DNA of 64,000 nucleotides. It comes from Blepharisma japonicum. Lineage: Eukaryota > Ciliophora > Heterotrichea > Heterotrichida > Blepharismidae. The stretch covers positions 248,001-312,000 of the forward strand of contig CATKHK010000018.1 in NCBI GenBank assembly GCA_949751835.1, read 5' to 3'. This document shows, piece after piece, positions 1 to 11,899 of the stretch. A program made the position numbers and the translations under genes. The first letter of the stretch is position 1. Every line of letters starts with the position of its first letter. The notes under the pieces are model-generated. The model made no database searches. It saw only the letters and a program-made list of their open reading frames with translations, and was not told where the DNA came from.

Positions 1-75
1 ATGAATATAAATGTTTCTGGAGTTGTTGCATTTACCACTTTGGTGTACCTGACTCTCTCCAGCTTTTGGGCTTAA
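1..75 (+). CDS. Possible 3' end of a gene cut by the window edge
   Basis: The first 75 bases form an open frame of 24 codons ending in TAA. The peptide is strongly hydrophobic and would suit the last membrane-spanning segment of a protein that begins upstream. The frame opens with ATG at base 1, but nothing precedes it, so the true start is unknown. A peptide this short could also be chance. No family is recognisable. Confidence 0.3.
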   Translation: MNINVSGVVAFTTLVYLTLSSFWA

Positions 76-429
76 TAACTTAGACTACTAGCTTAGGTTA
101 ATATTTTAATGATTCTTCAACACAATTCCACTCACATTCTATATTTTATTCTTGATTTTCTAAAGTCAAATATGATTATTAGGTAAAGCTATATTAAATA
201 TGTATCTAAATTGAGATTTTTCATACAACGATCTTATTTCTTATTTCCACTATTCGTCCCTTTTTGAAGCAAGAATAAGCTATACCAAAATTTGGCGAAA
301 TCTTTAAATTATTCTTATTTTCTAGGCTCTGTAAAATTATTTATAACTGCACTTTAATTTCATTGTCCCTTTAATTACATTTATTAGTAATGGCTATTTT
401 CTCCACATTATCGTTCTCAAATAAATATA
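76..429. other. Intergenic, AT-rich, no gene seen
   Basis: This is the spacer before the acyl-CoA synthetase gene. Neither strand holds an open frame with coding character, even with TGA read as Trp. It should contain the promoter of the gene starting at 430, but I see no motif I can defend. Confidence 0.6.
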
Positions 430-2436
430 ATGGGTGGTGGGACGAGCAAACCTAACTTCGAATACACGGTTCCAGTGATAGGCTCTGAACGGCCAGGAGA
501 ATCACCTATCTATGTCAGCCCTAAAGCTAAGCCATATTTGAGTACTCCTTTACCTACAGGCGCTGTCACCTTATATGAAAATTTTAAAGCAACAGTGAAT
601 CGTCATGCATCTAAGCCTTACCTCGGTACCAGAGTAAAAAATCCAGACGGCACTCTTGGTGCATATCGTTGGAAAACTTACGGCGAAGTCTCAGATCTTG
701 CAGCTCACGTTGGCTATGGCTTAGCTTCATTAGGATTAACTCAAAAGAATGAAGATGGGCTGTCATTTGTAGGGATTTATTCTAAGAACCGTGAAGAATG
801 AATTATTACTGATCTAGCGTGTATGTGCCAAGGAATCACAACAATTCCTCTTTATGACACTCAGCAACCTGATACCATCCAATACATTGTTGAACAAACT
901 GGAATGCAAGGTATCGCATGTGCTGCTAAGCAAACTGAAACCATTTTGAAGCTCAGAAGTGAAGGAGGTCTGCAATCATTGAGAATCCTTATCCAATTCG
1001 AAGAAGTCACTGAACAACTCAAAGAGTCATTTGGCAAGCTCGGAATGGAAATTATGACTTTAGCTGAAGTAGCAGTTATCGGAAAAGTAGGCGAAGACCA
1101 GCCTCCAAGCCCTAATACAATCTACACTATCTGCTATACAAGTGGGACAACTGGGAGATCCAAAGGTGCAGTGATCACTCAGCAAAATATGATTTCTACC
1201 CTTGCAGGGATTATTGCTTTTGGAATTGACTTTTCCAGTGATGACTCTTACATGTCTTATTTACCTCTCGCCCATATGCTAGAAAGAATTATTTCTCAAT
1301 TTGTCATTTTGCATGGTGCTCAGTATGGCTTTTATGCTGGAGATGTGCTGAAAATTAGAGAGGATTTGGCTGAGTTGAAACCAACTGTATTTGTATCAGT
1401 CCCAAGGCTCTTTAATAGATTTCATGATTTAATCCAGCAGCAGTTTGCATCAGCTACAGGAGTCAAGAAAATGCTTGTAAGCCGTGGACTTAGTGCTAAA
1501 ATGTACGGATACGAAACTACTGGGACTCTTGTAAATTCAGTATGGGATAAACTTGTATTCTCCAAAGTTAAAAATGTGCTTGGTGGGAGGGTAAGATTAA
1601 TGCTTACTGGCTCAGCTCCTATTTCTGGTGATGTCCTTAAATTCTTAAGGCTTGTCTTTTCATGCCCAATTCTTGAAGGTTATGGCCAAACAGAGACTTG
1701 TGCAGGCTCTGTGCTCACCGAGCCAACCGATACAGGATATGGATATGTTGGTGGACCAATAGCCACTCTCGAAATAAAATTGGTTGACGTCCCAGACATG
1801 AATTATTTCAGCACTGATGTTAGCGAAGATGGTCAAAGAGCACCAAGAGGAGAAGTTTGTTTCAGAGGACCACCTGTGTTTAAAGGATACTATAAAAGCC
1901 CTGAACAAACAGCCGAAGCTATAGACGAAGAAGGCTGACTTCATTCTGGAGATATCGCTATCAGATTGCCAGGTAGTGGCGCTTTAAAGCTAATTGATAG
2001 AAAGAAAAACTTCTTCAAGCTCGCACAAGGTGAGTATGTTGCTGCTGAAAAGATAGAAATTGCTTACCAAAAAAGTTTCTTTATTAACCAAATTTTCGTG
2101 TATGGAGATTCTTTCCAATCTTATTTAGTCGCTATTATTGTGCCTGATGAGCAATATATTAGAAAATCTTGGACTGATGCAAATCAAATAAGCAAAGATA
2201 CACCGTTTGCTGATATTTGTGCTAATCAGAAACTAAAAGAAGATATTATTAAAGATATGAACAAACTTGCAAAAGAAGAAAAATTGCTTGGGTTTGAGGT
2301 AGTTAAAAAGATACATATTGAGCCAGTACCTTGGACTCCTGAAGATTTGTTAACTCCAACTCAAAAATTGATGAGATTCCATGCAAAGAATAAATACATT
2401 GATGTGATTAACCAGCTCTATGCAGAGCCTTTATAA
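430..2436 (+). CDS. Long-chain acyl-CoA synthetase (AMP-forming)
   Basis: The 668-residue enzyme would activate fatty acids to acyl-CoA through an acyl-adenylate. The AMP-binding signature YTSGTTGRSKG lies at residues 236-246, the EGYGQTE motif at 416-422 and the conserved LIDRKKNFFK region at about 521-530. TGA codons at 799-801 and 1936-1938 are read as Trp124 and Trp503. The first sits in NREEW and the second in GWLHSGD, where relatives have Trp. Length and motif order fit the eukaryotic ACSL family. The N-terminus MGGGTSK has Gly2 and a hydroxyl residue at position 6, so it may be N-myristoylated and membrane-tethered. That is inference. The next gene starts 76 nt downstream on the same strand. 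Confidence 0.93.
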
Positions 2437-2512
2437 CCTAATTTTAGAAATTTAGCTCAATTAATATTCTGAAAAATTATTATCATTTTGCATCTGTCTT
2501 TTATCATTAAAT

Positions 2513-3250
2513 ATGAGTGAATTTTTTAGCTCTCTTATATCAAATACAAGCATCATTGACTGTACCCAAACAATAAATGAAAGTACCGTTATTTGGCCTG
2601 ATGATCCTACCTTTTCTCGCTGTAGTTTTAGCGATCAAGGGTACTCAAGTGAGACTTACCAATTTATTGGAGGTTGCGCAACACATATTGATGCCCCAAA
2701 GCACTTTTTAGCAAATGGTAGAGCTATCTCTGATCTTCAGCCAAATGAGCTTATCTCTGAAGGAGTCCTTATCGATGTGGCTTCTAAATGCGAAAAAAAT
2801 AATGACTATGAATTATCAATTGAAGACATTAATCAATGAGAGTCAAGAAATGGAAGAATTCCTAACCGCTCTATTGTATGCATGAGAACAGGTTGGAGTG
2901 CTAAATTCACTAATCCAGCTGAATATAAAAATCATAACCCTGCAGAGGAACATTCTCACTACTCTGGGGGAGTTATGCATTTTCCTGGATTTTCCAAAGA
3001 TGCTGTGGAATTTTTATGTAGTGAAAGAAATATAAATGCTATAGGAATAGACACTCTTTCTCTTGATCCTGGGAAATCAGTAGATTTTGAAGTACATTAC
3101 ACAATATTTAGAAACAATAAATATCAAATCGAAAACATGAAATTGGAGAACCTACCGGAAAAAGGATTTGTGATGATAGCATTACCATATCCGGTTGAAA
3201 ATGCTCCTGAGTTTTTGACACGAGTTATTGCATTAGTAAAAAATAATTAA
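2513..3250 (+). CDS. Cyclase-family metal hydrolase, kynurenine-formamidase type
   Basis: This 245-residue protein matches the Cyclase (PF04199) family, which includes bacterial-type arylformamidases that hydrolyse N-formylkynurenine. The metal-binding signature THIDAPKHF covers residues 57-65, with His58, Asp60 and His64 as likely zinc ligands. A TGA at 2837-2839 gives Trp109. Reading it through joins the metal-binding half to a C-terminal half containing a conserved G-I-D-T-L-S-L-D stretch. No signal peptide is seen. Substrate cannot be told from the sequence: kynurenine formamidase is the best-known role, but isatin hydrolases and other cyclases share the fold. The family is mainly prokaryotic, so ancient transfer is possible. 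Confidence 0.8.
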
Positions 3251-3486
3251 CTTACATTTTTCTCATATATGCTGCTATTGCAATCAGAAATGCAAGGATA
3301 AAGTGAAATTTAGATGAATTAAAGCCCTCTAATAAATAGATTTATTACATATTTATCGCAATAAAAATTTCTGTAATAAATAATATGTAATTTTGAATGG
3401 TTTTATATCTAAGGAATCATCAAAATAGCTGGATATTTATGGTGTCTTAAATGAAATCCTAGTAATTTAATTCCAGCATTGGAAAA

Positions 3487-3963
3487 ATGATGCCAGATGA
3501 TGACGGCCTCAGTGATCTTCCTACAAAAGATACAAGGAATAAGCACCGTGGCTACGCATCAGGTGATCACAGCAAGCGTACCAATGCCAAAGAAATCCGA
3601 GTCCGTCAAGAAAAAATGCAAAATCGCCTGGAGCAAAGTGAAATGATGACAAACCATAAAGCAGCCAAAGCTGAAGCTGATAATTTCGAAGAAATGCAAA
3701 GGCAGCATCAGAAAAAACTTGAGCAAGACCAAAAAAAGAAAGAGCAAGCACAACGGCGAGAAGAAAATAAAAATTTATATGACCAAGACTTAATCAATAT
3801 AGTAGCAGGGTCTGTGCCTACGGATTTGCAAGGGAAAAAAGCTAGAATATACAACCAAAGAGTAGAATCAGTCCAAAACTATTCTCAGCAGCAAGGAAAG
3901 CCAAAAATCAACTCGAACCAGAGAGCAAGCTTACTTCAGTTCATGCAAAATAATTTGAAGTAA
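3487..3963 (+). CDS. Small charged coiled-coil protein, unknown
   Basis: This 158-residue protein is not recognised. Residues 1-30 are acidic to mixed and disordered. Residues 35-100 are rich in Glu, Lys and Gln with heptad-like spacing, so a coiled coil is likely. The C-terminal 50 residues are basic and may be partly ordered. The frame has no internal TGA. A second Met at codon 2 is an equally good start. It lies between the cyclase-family gene and RAD23, which runs the other way. Confidence 0.75.
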   Translation: MMPDDDGLSDLPTKDTRNKHRGYASGDHSKRTNAKEIRVRQEKMQNRLEQSEMMTNHKAAKAEADNFEEMQRQHQKKLEQDQKKKEQAQRREENKNLYDQDLINIVAGSVPTDLQGKKARIYNQRVESVQNYSQQQGKPKINSNQRASLLQFMQNNLK

Positions 3964-4066
3964 CTCATACATAATTAGAAGATTAAATATTTTTATTACT
4001 ATAACCATTGGTATACATAAGATTATTTAATTAATCCTAATTACGCAAATGGGATTTATTTATCCT

Positions 4067-4954
4067 CTAAGAGAACCCTTGACCTTGAAAATTTTGCTGG
4101 AAATTCTCAAATAGCAAGCTAGCGGCCATCTCTTTATTCTTATCACAGCTTAGATAAACCTGTATGACGTCTTCCTGCGAAAATCCCAGCTGGATTAGTT
4201 CTCTTACATCATTTTCTTCTTCAGGCGTTAAATGAATTTGGACGGCCCCTCTTTGTCTTCTTCTTCCTCCTAAAACTCTGATGAATTCATCCATATTGTC
4301 ATTTATGAGTGTTAATAGCTCTGGGTTAGTGGTTTCCAGCTGCTGTAAGAAAACATTGAGCTCTTCAGGGTTTTGTAATATAACTTCTCTTATACTTTGG
4401 AATTCAGGACTTTGTAGCAGAAAATCAAAGGTGGTTGAGGTTATTTCTTCGCCTGGCTCACCTGGGTCTTCTTCGTCCTCTTCTTCTTCATATTCAGCAC
4501 TTTCGCCCTCGCCTTCAGGCATAGGGGCATAGCCTGACATTAGAAATTCTATAGCAATTGCTGAGTTATTGTGAGCTGCATTTAAAGCAGCAACTACTTC
4601 TTCTCTGGAATAGCCCATTTCCATCAGACGAGCTACATCAGCCTCATTGAGTTGAGCTGGAGCTTCTTGTCTTTGTGGTACTAAAATATCGGCAGGCTGA
4701 TTTTGTTCTGGCTGTGGTCTCTCTGGAGCCTTCTTGTGAGAAACCATTAAGACTAAGATTGCGTTTTCTGTAATTTGATAATCTGTGAGAGGTTTTTCAT
4801 CATCAAGAATCTTTCCTTTATAAAGAAGCTTTTGGGACTCAACTGCGTGGCCTTGATTTGTTTGAATTAGACGTTTGAGTTCAATTACTTTAAAATGAGG
4901 CTCGATTTCTAAACTGGTTTGTTCTCCACGAAGATTCTTTATTTGGATGATCAT
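4067..4954 (-). CDS. RAD23: RAD23-type ubiquitin receptor (UBL-UBA-XPCB-UBA)
   Basis: RAD23 carries ubiquitinated substrates to the proteasome and stabilises XPC/Rad4 in nucleotide-excision repair. The 295 residues show the complete order: ubiquitin-like domain at about 1-72 with a LLYKGK stretch, first UBA at about 103-143 (LMEMGYSREEV), acidic linker at about 150-170, XPC-binding/STI1-like helices at about 180-228 (FLLQSPEFQSIR), and second UBA at about 243-285 (LIQLGFSQEDV). Two UBAs flanking an XPC-binding domain separate it from ubiquilin/Dsk2. It is somewhat shorter than animal RAD23, mainly in the linkers. No introns or TGA codons. Confidence 0.92.
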   Translation of the reverse strand: MIIQIKNLRGEQTSLEIEPHFKVIELKRLIQTNQGHAVESQKLLYKGKILDDEKPLTDYQITENAILVLMVSHKKAPERPQPEQNQPADILVPQRQEAPAQLNEADVARLMEMGYSREEVVAALNAAHNNSAIAIEFLMSGYAPMPEGEGESAEYEEEEDEEDPGEPGEEITSTTFDFLLQSPEFQSIREVILQNPEELNVFLQQLETTNPELLTLINDNMDEFIRVLGGRRRQRGAVQIHLTPEEENDVRELIQLGFSQEDVIQVYLSCDKNKEMAASLLFENFQQNFQGQGFS

Positions 4955-5283
4955 TTATTATCTGCCAGAATTATATTACAATATTATCATCTCAATCCCT
5001 CTATAAATGCAAAATTTATTTCAGGGGTAAGAAATTATTTAATATAAATTATTTACATATAAACTAAATGAGTGCAGGAATAGACAAATAAAAGAAAGAA
5101 AAAGAGTTATTTTGATAATAATGTAACATATTTATTTTAAAATTGAAAATAGTGATTTTTATAGTACTCAATATCAGATAGATTCAAGGATGAGCTTGCT
5201 AATAATTTAGTTTATAAATTAAATACAGAAGACAATATAAGGTCTGCTTAAGGATAAAACAATTAATACTTAATTATTTGAAA
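4955..5283. other. Intergenic, promoter side of RAD23
   Basis: A 329-base AT-rich spacer lies between the end of the guanylate cyclase fusion gene and the start of RAD23, both on the minus strand. I see no open frame or structured RNA. Confidence 0.6.
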
Positions 5284-8200
5284 TTAATTCGCAGGCTTTA
5301 TGAAGTATGACTGATGAACTCTATCAATTGCTTTTGCTGCTACCTCTTTATTAAATGTGTATTCATATTCGCCATTATAATTCTTTTCCAATAATTCTCT
5401 AGTCTTGTCACTAACATTGATTTCCCCAGGCTTCCCATTGCTTTCCATCTTATTTGCTATCAGCACATCTGGTCCATAAATATCATACCTCACAATATTG
5501 GTGCCAATAATTCCAGCAATAACAGTTCCAGTATGAAGACCAATTCTCATATTTAGCTCAGATCCATGAAGCAAATTCACAGCATTAATAATTTCAATCA
5601 TATTCTGGGCCATTTTCAGCATATTTAAGCACTCTTTCCCAATATCTCTATTAGCGCTTCCATTATACCCCATAACCACATAGCAATCTCCTATTGTGTG
5701 CACTTTATAAACACTAAGTTCTACACATTTTTTATCAAATTGAGTAAATAGCTCGCTCAGCATTTTTACTATTTGTTTAGGCCTTTTATTTGAACTTCAG
5801 GCGGTAAATCCTACAATGTCTGCAAATAGTAAAGTAACGTCTTGTAGCTTATCAGTAATGGATTTGTCTTGCTTCATGTTTTCTAAGACATGAGGCGGCA
5901 TCATTTGTACTAATAACTTGTCAGTCTCTTGAATTTCTCTCTCTGCTAAATGCTGCAAATTGAAATTTATTCTTACCCTTTGTTCTCGTGAATAAACTGC
6001 GGAAGTGTTTATAATTGCAAATCCAAACACCAGTAAAATATTGGCTAAATCTGACCCATTTAAGGCTGCTGCAATAACCCATGGTGTAAATATCCCGATA
6101 CTCACTAAAATAATGGCAGAAAGCGGCATGTCTGATGCGTGGTTGAGTATAATAATGATGTACATAATCTCAAGGGCTATAAGGTCATCACTAAATTTTT
6201 TGTCATCAAAAATAGAATAAAGAACTGTAATTAGCATCAAAAGAAGCACTGGAATGGTAAAAAGCGGGTAGAACCTCATCTTGTTCATTAATCTGTGGAT
6301 AATAATAAGCCCTATTAATGCTCCCACAATCACTATCCTCATTATGCTAATATTTGCGTCAGAGTATCCCGATAGAAGTCATGCTTCTAATATAGAAACC
6401 GCTAAAAGCATGCCATACGCAATCACAGCTGTAGATAATCCTAATAATACAGTCACATAGTTTCTCAATGTATGCTCCAGTCTGAATTTCTTCTGGTTTT
6501 CTGTTTCTCTGATTGAAAAATCACAAATTTTGGCCGGCTTGATTATTCCTGGATCATTTTTTTTAAATGCAGCTTTTTTGTCAGAAATATCGAAACGGGT
6601 TATACTGCGGCTGATAGTAATTGCATCGTCATCTTCATCATCAAATTGAGGATCAAAATTTTGAACTATAGGAGGGTTATTCATCATTGTGTTCATTGGC
6701 AAAATTATATCCTCCATCGATCCTTCAACAGACTCAGAGACAATAAATGTTTTCATTAGTCCTTTGCCTTTTGCTTCCACTTCTTTTTGTTCAAATTTCA
6801 AGCCATTATGATTTTCAAGCAGCTTATAAGTATCCTTTGAAATTTGTATAGCATTTGTCTGCTCTAATGTTGAGCACATTCTGCTCGCTGTATTAACAGT
6901 ATCTCCGACTAAAGAAAACTGAGGCTTGTGATATCCGACAACCCCAGAAGTTACTGGTCCAGAATTTATCCCAATTTTTACTTGTAATGTGGAGCCATAC
7001 TTTAATTTGATTGATTGGATTTCTCTGATAATTGCAAGACTCATTTCTATGCATCTTCTGGCATGAGTTACTTCTTTTAGATGCTTACTCATTTCAAGCT
7101 CACTGTCTTTTAGCCCTGCGCAAGCCATATAAGTTTTACCTACTGTCTCGATTTTAGTTACACCGATGGTGTCACACATTTGGTCGAATTTCTGGAAAAT
7201 TTGATCTAAAAAGGTTGTAAGTTCGTTTGGACTGTATTCTTTGCAGATTCTATCAAAATCGTAGATATCACAAAAGAGGACTGTGACCGTGCCTTGATCT
7301 TCAGCGATGTATCGGGCACCTTTTTTTACTCGGTTTCTTACGAAGAAAGGTAGCAAATAGCTTAATATTGTTTGGATTTTCTCTACAGCGTTTTCTGTTA
7401 TATTCATCAGTTTATGCTCTTCTCTTTTGGATTTGTCAAGAAAATAGCCAATGAATGCGGAGGTTACTGAAATAGCTACTATGATAATCATTGATTTTAT
7501 TATCAATAAAATAACTTCAGTATTACTATAGCTTGAATCGCCTTCATAATAAATCAAAAGTGCCATTAGGAATAGCCCAATATTAATAATATTCAATATT
7601 GTAATGATCAAATAGTCCACATTAAACAGAATATAAGAAATTGCTGGCACCATTGATGTAGATAAAAGCCCTGTTTTCTCATAATTGGCATCACTAACTG
7701 CCATCGCAATTATAAAAAGAAATATAATGGCAAGTGTGCAAAACACATAATGCCGCTTAAAATAGTCAAGCATTACTAGCAGCAGCACAGCTGAAAAGGC
7801 CAATACCATGACTATTCTTATTACGGTATAAGATAACGACGGACTCTGCACAACTACTTCATAAATTGTCCAAAATAATAATATAATCCATATTAGTCCA
7901 CAAATCAATCGATACATTAATATATGATCATTGATATAGTGGTCTCGATATAGGTTTTCTATATAAGGAGAAACAAATTTGAGCATTCAATTCATGTCAA
8001 ATTTATTTTTTTCATTATTGGATTTTCATATTGATGAATCTCGGTATGCAGAGAGTAATCCATCTGAATAGTTTCCTAGCCTGCTAAATTCAATCTCTTC
8101 AGCCTTCTCTGGGGCAACGATAATTAATTCTCTCATACTTGGTTTGAATAATGTAAAATAAGCTTTATAGAAGTATCCTGGAACGATTGCTAACAATGGT

Positions 8201-11200
8201 GTTACAAGAAAAGCAATAAGGGACACTGAAAATTTAGAAATTTCCGTGCCAATTCCAATTTGCTCCCAATTAGGGAACTTATATTCATTTGATATGCATA
8301 TATAGCCAACAAGGAGAGCCAAGGAAAGAATATGAGAAATACAGTATAGTATGTTGAAAGAAAATGTGTCAATTATTATTTGATATAGAGCAACAAAAAC
8401 AGTTGATATAAACATTGTGGTTCCAAACAGATTTTGATCTTCACTAAATCCATCATTATTTATAGATCCATCAAATACTTCACTTACAAGAAGAAGAATG
8501 ATGGCAGCCTGGATTATTGACAAAGTTGAGTAATAAATTAATTTTTTCCAGCTGAAAAGCTTATTTACGATCCCTTGCACATAAATTTGAGGATGCTCAA
8601 AAATTTTAGATCTCTCTATATCAAGATCGAAAACTCCAAGCATAAATAACGGAAACGTTGTATATAATAAATTATAGCCTACCAATAAGCCTGAGTTATA
8701 TATAGTGGCTCCTGAGTAATCACTCATAAAAATATACCCAAAAGTTATAGCAGTCAAAATAAAATTTTTGTAAAAAAATAAAAGAATTATCCTGGACATT
8801 CTTGAGTAGTTTCTATGGCCATATAGGAGGAGAAGGTCTTTCAATACAGAAAAATGCTCAATAGAGACTTCACAGAAGTTAGAAGCATGGTTATGAGTTT
8901 TTCCTTTAATTCCTATACCAATGTCAGCTTCTTGAATCATTGAAATGTTACTATTCCCTGCTCCAACAGCTAATACAACCGGCTTAAATGTTAAATTTTC
9001 TTTTAGAAGCTTAACTAAATTGTTTTTGTCTTTTGGCAATAAATCATGAAAACATACACATTTTGCAGCCAGCAAGACACATACTATTAGCTTTCTTGAA
9101 TCTTGGTCACTTAAAGCTAGTTCAAATGATTTTCTATCTAAAGACACTGAAAAATTAACGGTTTCAGGGAAAAAATGCTTGGAAAGATAATCATCTGCAA
9201 CAAGGGTTGAGCCTATTTTTAGCAATGATTGATAAGCTAAAGTAGCATTGCCTGCGTTGCTAATTTCTTCTAAAATAATAGAAGCTTCTTCTAAGTATTC
9301 ACTAACAATGCTATCTGTTTCAGGGTTATCTTCATTGTCATTTAATGCTTTTTCTTTAGGAGCGCTATTAAATCTTGCTAATTGCTGAGGAGCAGCAAAA
9401 GTTGGTAATTTACTTCTTGCTATTTCATGATAAATATGAGTTGCTATTACCCGTTGCAACATTTTGGTTATCCCATATACAGAGCTCGCTCCTTTAATAT
9501 GCACAAGTGATGTATGAGAATTTAAAAGCCTTGCTCCATACGCAGACTGAATAGTATTATCTTCAGAATCCCCACTTGTCAGCCATAGCTTTATTCCAGC
9601 TTTTTGAAGGGCCTCTACACATTCAATAGTTTCAGGCAAAACCGTATCTTTGATGCCTACAATACCAAGAAAATCTGCATTTTTTTCGAATTCAGAATAA
9701 ATGTTTTCGTATTTGTAATTAATATTTAAAGGTGAACATCTTGCAATTTCTATTTTTTGAAGAAAATCTTTCAGTTCTCCATTAGAAAGTGCCTTGCGAG
9801 CTAGAAACACTGGCTTCATTCCTTCATTAATAATTTTCTTTGCGTCAAATAGAAGGTTAAGCCTAAGCTCTTCATTTTTTAGCAAAGGTATTATAGTTTC
9901 ATATGTCCCTTTTATATACATGATAGCAGGCTCATTTTCTTCTGTTTTAACGATGACCCTTGCTTTTTTCGAATTGCTATTGCTAGGTTTCGATCCAAGA
10001 ATTATATAAGATTGCTTATTGCCATTTATCTCAATTTCACAAGAATTCATAGCATTTGATAGGATTTTTATCCCTAAATCCGAACTAAAAGCATTTAATG
10101 CTTTATCATCTGGTGAAAGACCTGAGATCTTGTTTGGGAAAGCTGAGGTAGATACAGCCAAGCATTTTAAAAACTCTGTTTTTTGCTCACTAGATTTATC
10201 TCTGAGTTCTTCAGAAAGTTTTTCAAAGGATTTTGCATCATCTTTAGGGCCTTCACTACCAAAGCGTTCAGTATAATTAATACTAAAAGCAGAAGGCTTA
10301 ATAAACAATGTTTTTTCTTCATCAGAAGACAACATATGTTCAGCATTTTCAACCCTTCTATATATTTCTGAGTCAACCATGCATAGTTGAACTATAAATT
10401 CGCTTTCAGTCAAGGCTCCACTTTTGTTTAATAAAACATACTCAACTTGCCCAAGGTCTTCATTAATATCTCCAGTTTTAAAGTTTATCCTTTGTCTAGA
10501 ATTTATTTGAATGTAAATTACTTGAAGAATTCTTATGATATCCATGGTCACAAAAAGGGATATTGGGATGATATTATTAAAAAGCAAAGTAAAAGTCACA
10601 AACATTTCAGGAAGAGAATAAGTTGAGTATGAGTAAGAGTCTGAACTTTCTGATATGAAATAATATGCGCAAATTGAAAAAACGACAAGACCAAATAGTA
10701 TTAGCAAAATGATCCCAACCCATCTATTTATTCTTCTTTCTAAAGAGCTTGTCTTCTTAGTAGGCTTTCTTGTGTTCATCAATGTTTTGGTGTCATGCCC
10801 AGTATATACAATTAATCCAATTGCCCAGGATGTCCCATTTAGCTTACCGCCCCTAAAAAGCGCTTGCTCTGCATGAATATCAAAAGCTTTGGGAAAGCCG
10901 TTTAATTTTATCTTACCTCTAAATTTGGAAAAATCGCTATTTGGCTCTACTATCCTCACCTTGGCTTTCAATTTTTTTAAAATTGAATCATCTTCTATAG
11001 AGTTTAAAAATTGTTGGATTTCAGGAATTTTTTTTATTTCTTTGAAAATTGCGTTTCCAATAATACCTGAAGTGTCTAAGTATACTTGCTCTTTTTCCTT
11101 TTCGGATGCTAATAAAACCATATCTGCTGGGACAATATCTCCATCATTTAGCAAGACAATATTCCCAACTAATAAATCTTTTGACTGAACTTTTACAAAT

Positions 11201-11556
11201 TTTTCCCCGTTTCAACAACTGTAAAGAATTGTGTTTATTTTTTTATCATCCTTCCACCTATACAAGTCATTATAAGCATCCTTTATAAGGGTAAAAAATA
11301 AGAGTATTGCCAATGGTGCAATTGTGCTCCAAGAGTCTGTAGGGTTTAAATTGATAGGAATCAATTGGAAAACCGATACAAGTAGAAATCATATGTTTGA
11401 AGAACGCTGGAATTGCTCGAAAAGATTCAATGGGATGATTGTAAGTAGTGTATACCTTGTAGATTTGGCACAATTATTTGGAAATATTGAATTTTCAACG
11501 CTGGCGTTTCCATCAACTTTAAACTCACGCCAATTCGTTTCTGCATAAGATGCCAT
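5284..11556 (-). CDS. P4-ATPase-like/guanylate cyclase fusion
   Basis: One 2090-codon frame joins a flippase-like half to two nucleotide-cyclase domains, the architecture known for guanylate cyclases of ciliates and apicomplexans. Residues 1-1180 follow a P4-ATPase, including the N-terminal FPNN...[11 protein letters not shown] motif. About six membrane segments follow, then C1 (about 1420-1590), six more segments (about 1725-1880) and C2 (about 1905-2075). Six TGA codons give Trp56, 115, 1177, 1190, 1726 and 1920. The last lies in GFTAW of C2. The pump looks dead: the phosphorylated Asp is Asn377 (NKSG for DKTG), DGET is lost near 160-169, and GDGAND is GAGNSN at 865-870. The cyclase half looks active. 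C1 supplies Glu1470, Ser1548, Asn1555 and Arg1559; C2 supplies metal ligands Asp1913 and Asp1957. The product would make cGMP at a membrane. Confidence 0.93.
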
Positions 11557-11899
11557 TAAAAATGTATTTTAATGCTTTAAAAATATACAGACATGTAACA
11601 GCCTTAATTTATAAAACGAATATTTAAAAATTTCTAAATCCGACAGAAAAAAATGCCAAGCTCATTTAACCTCAGTTATCAGATGCTTTCGACTTTATCG
11701 ACCAGAAATTAAATATGAAATTTAGAAATTATTTAGCCAATATAATCATAATTTTTAAATAATAATATTTCTCTTTTCAAAATAATAGTAAGTTTTCTTA
11801 CAATATCAACTATTTCCAGCCTGATTATTTATGATTTATTCGATTATCAATTTAAATATCTTAAATATGATATAAATTCATTTTTCCAAAGAAGTTCGA
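11557..11899. promoter_or_regulatory. Shared upstream region of the cyclase fusion and Aurora kinase genes
   Basis: A 343-base AT-rich spacer lies between two divergent start codons and must hold both promoters. No TATA-like or other element stands out from the A/T background, and no open frame with coding character is present. Confidence 0.5.

Noticed and set aside
430-2436. Acyl-CoA synthetase seemed split into three pieces by stops
   Set aside because: Both breaks are TGA codons at positions expected to be Trp; with the ciliate code it is one intact gene. The same applies to most apparent breaks in the window.
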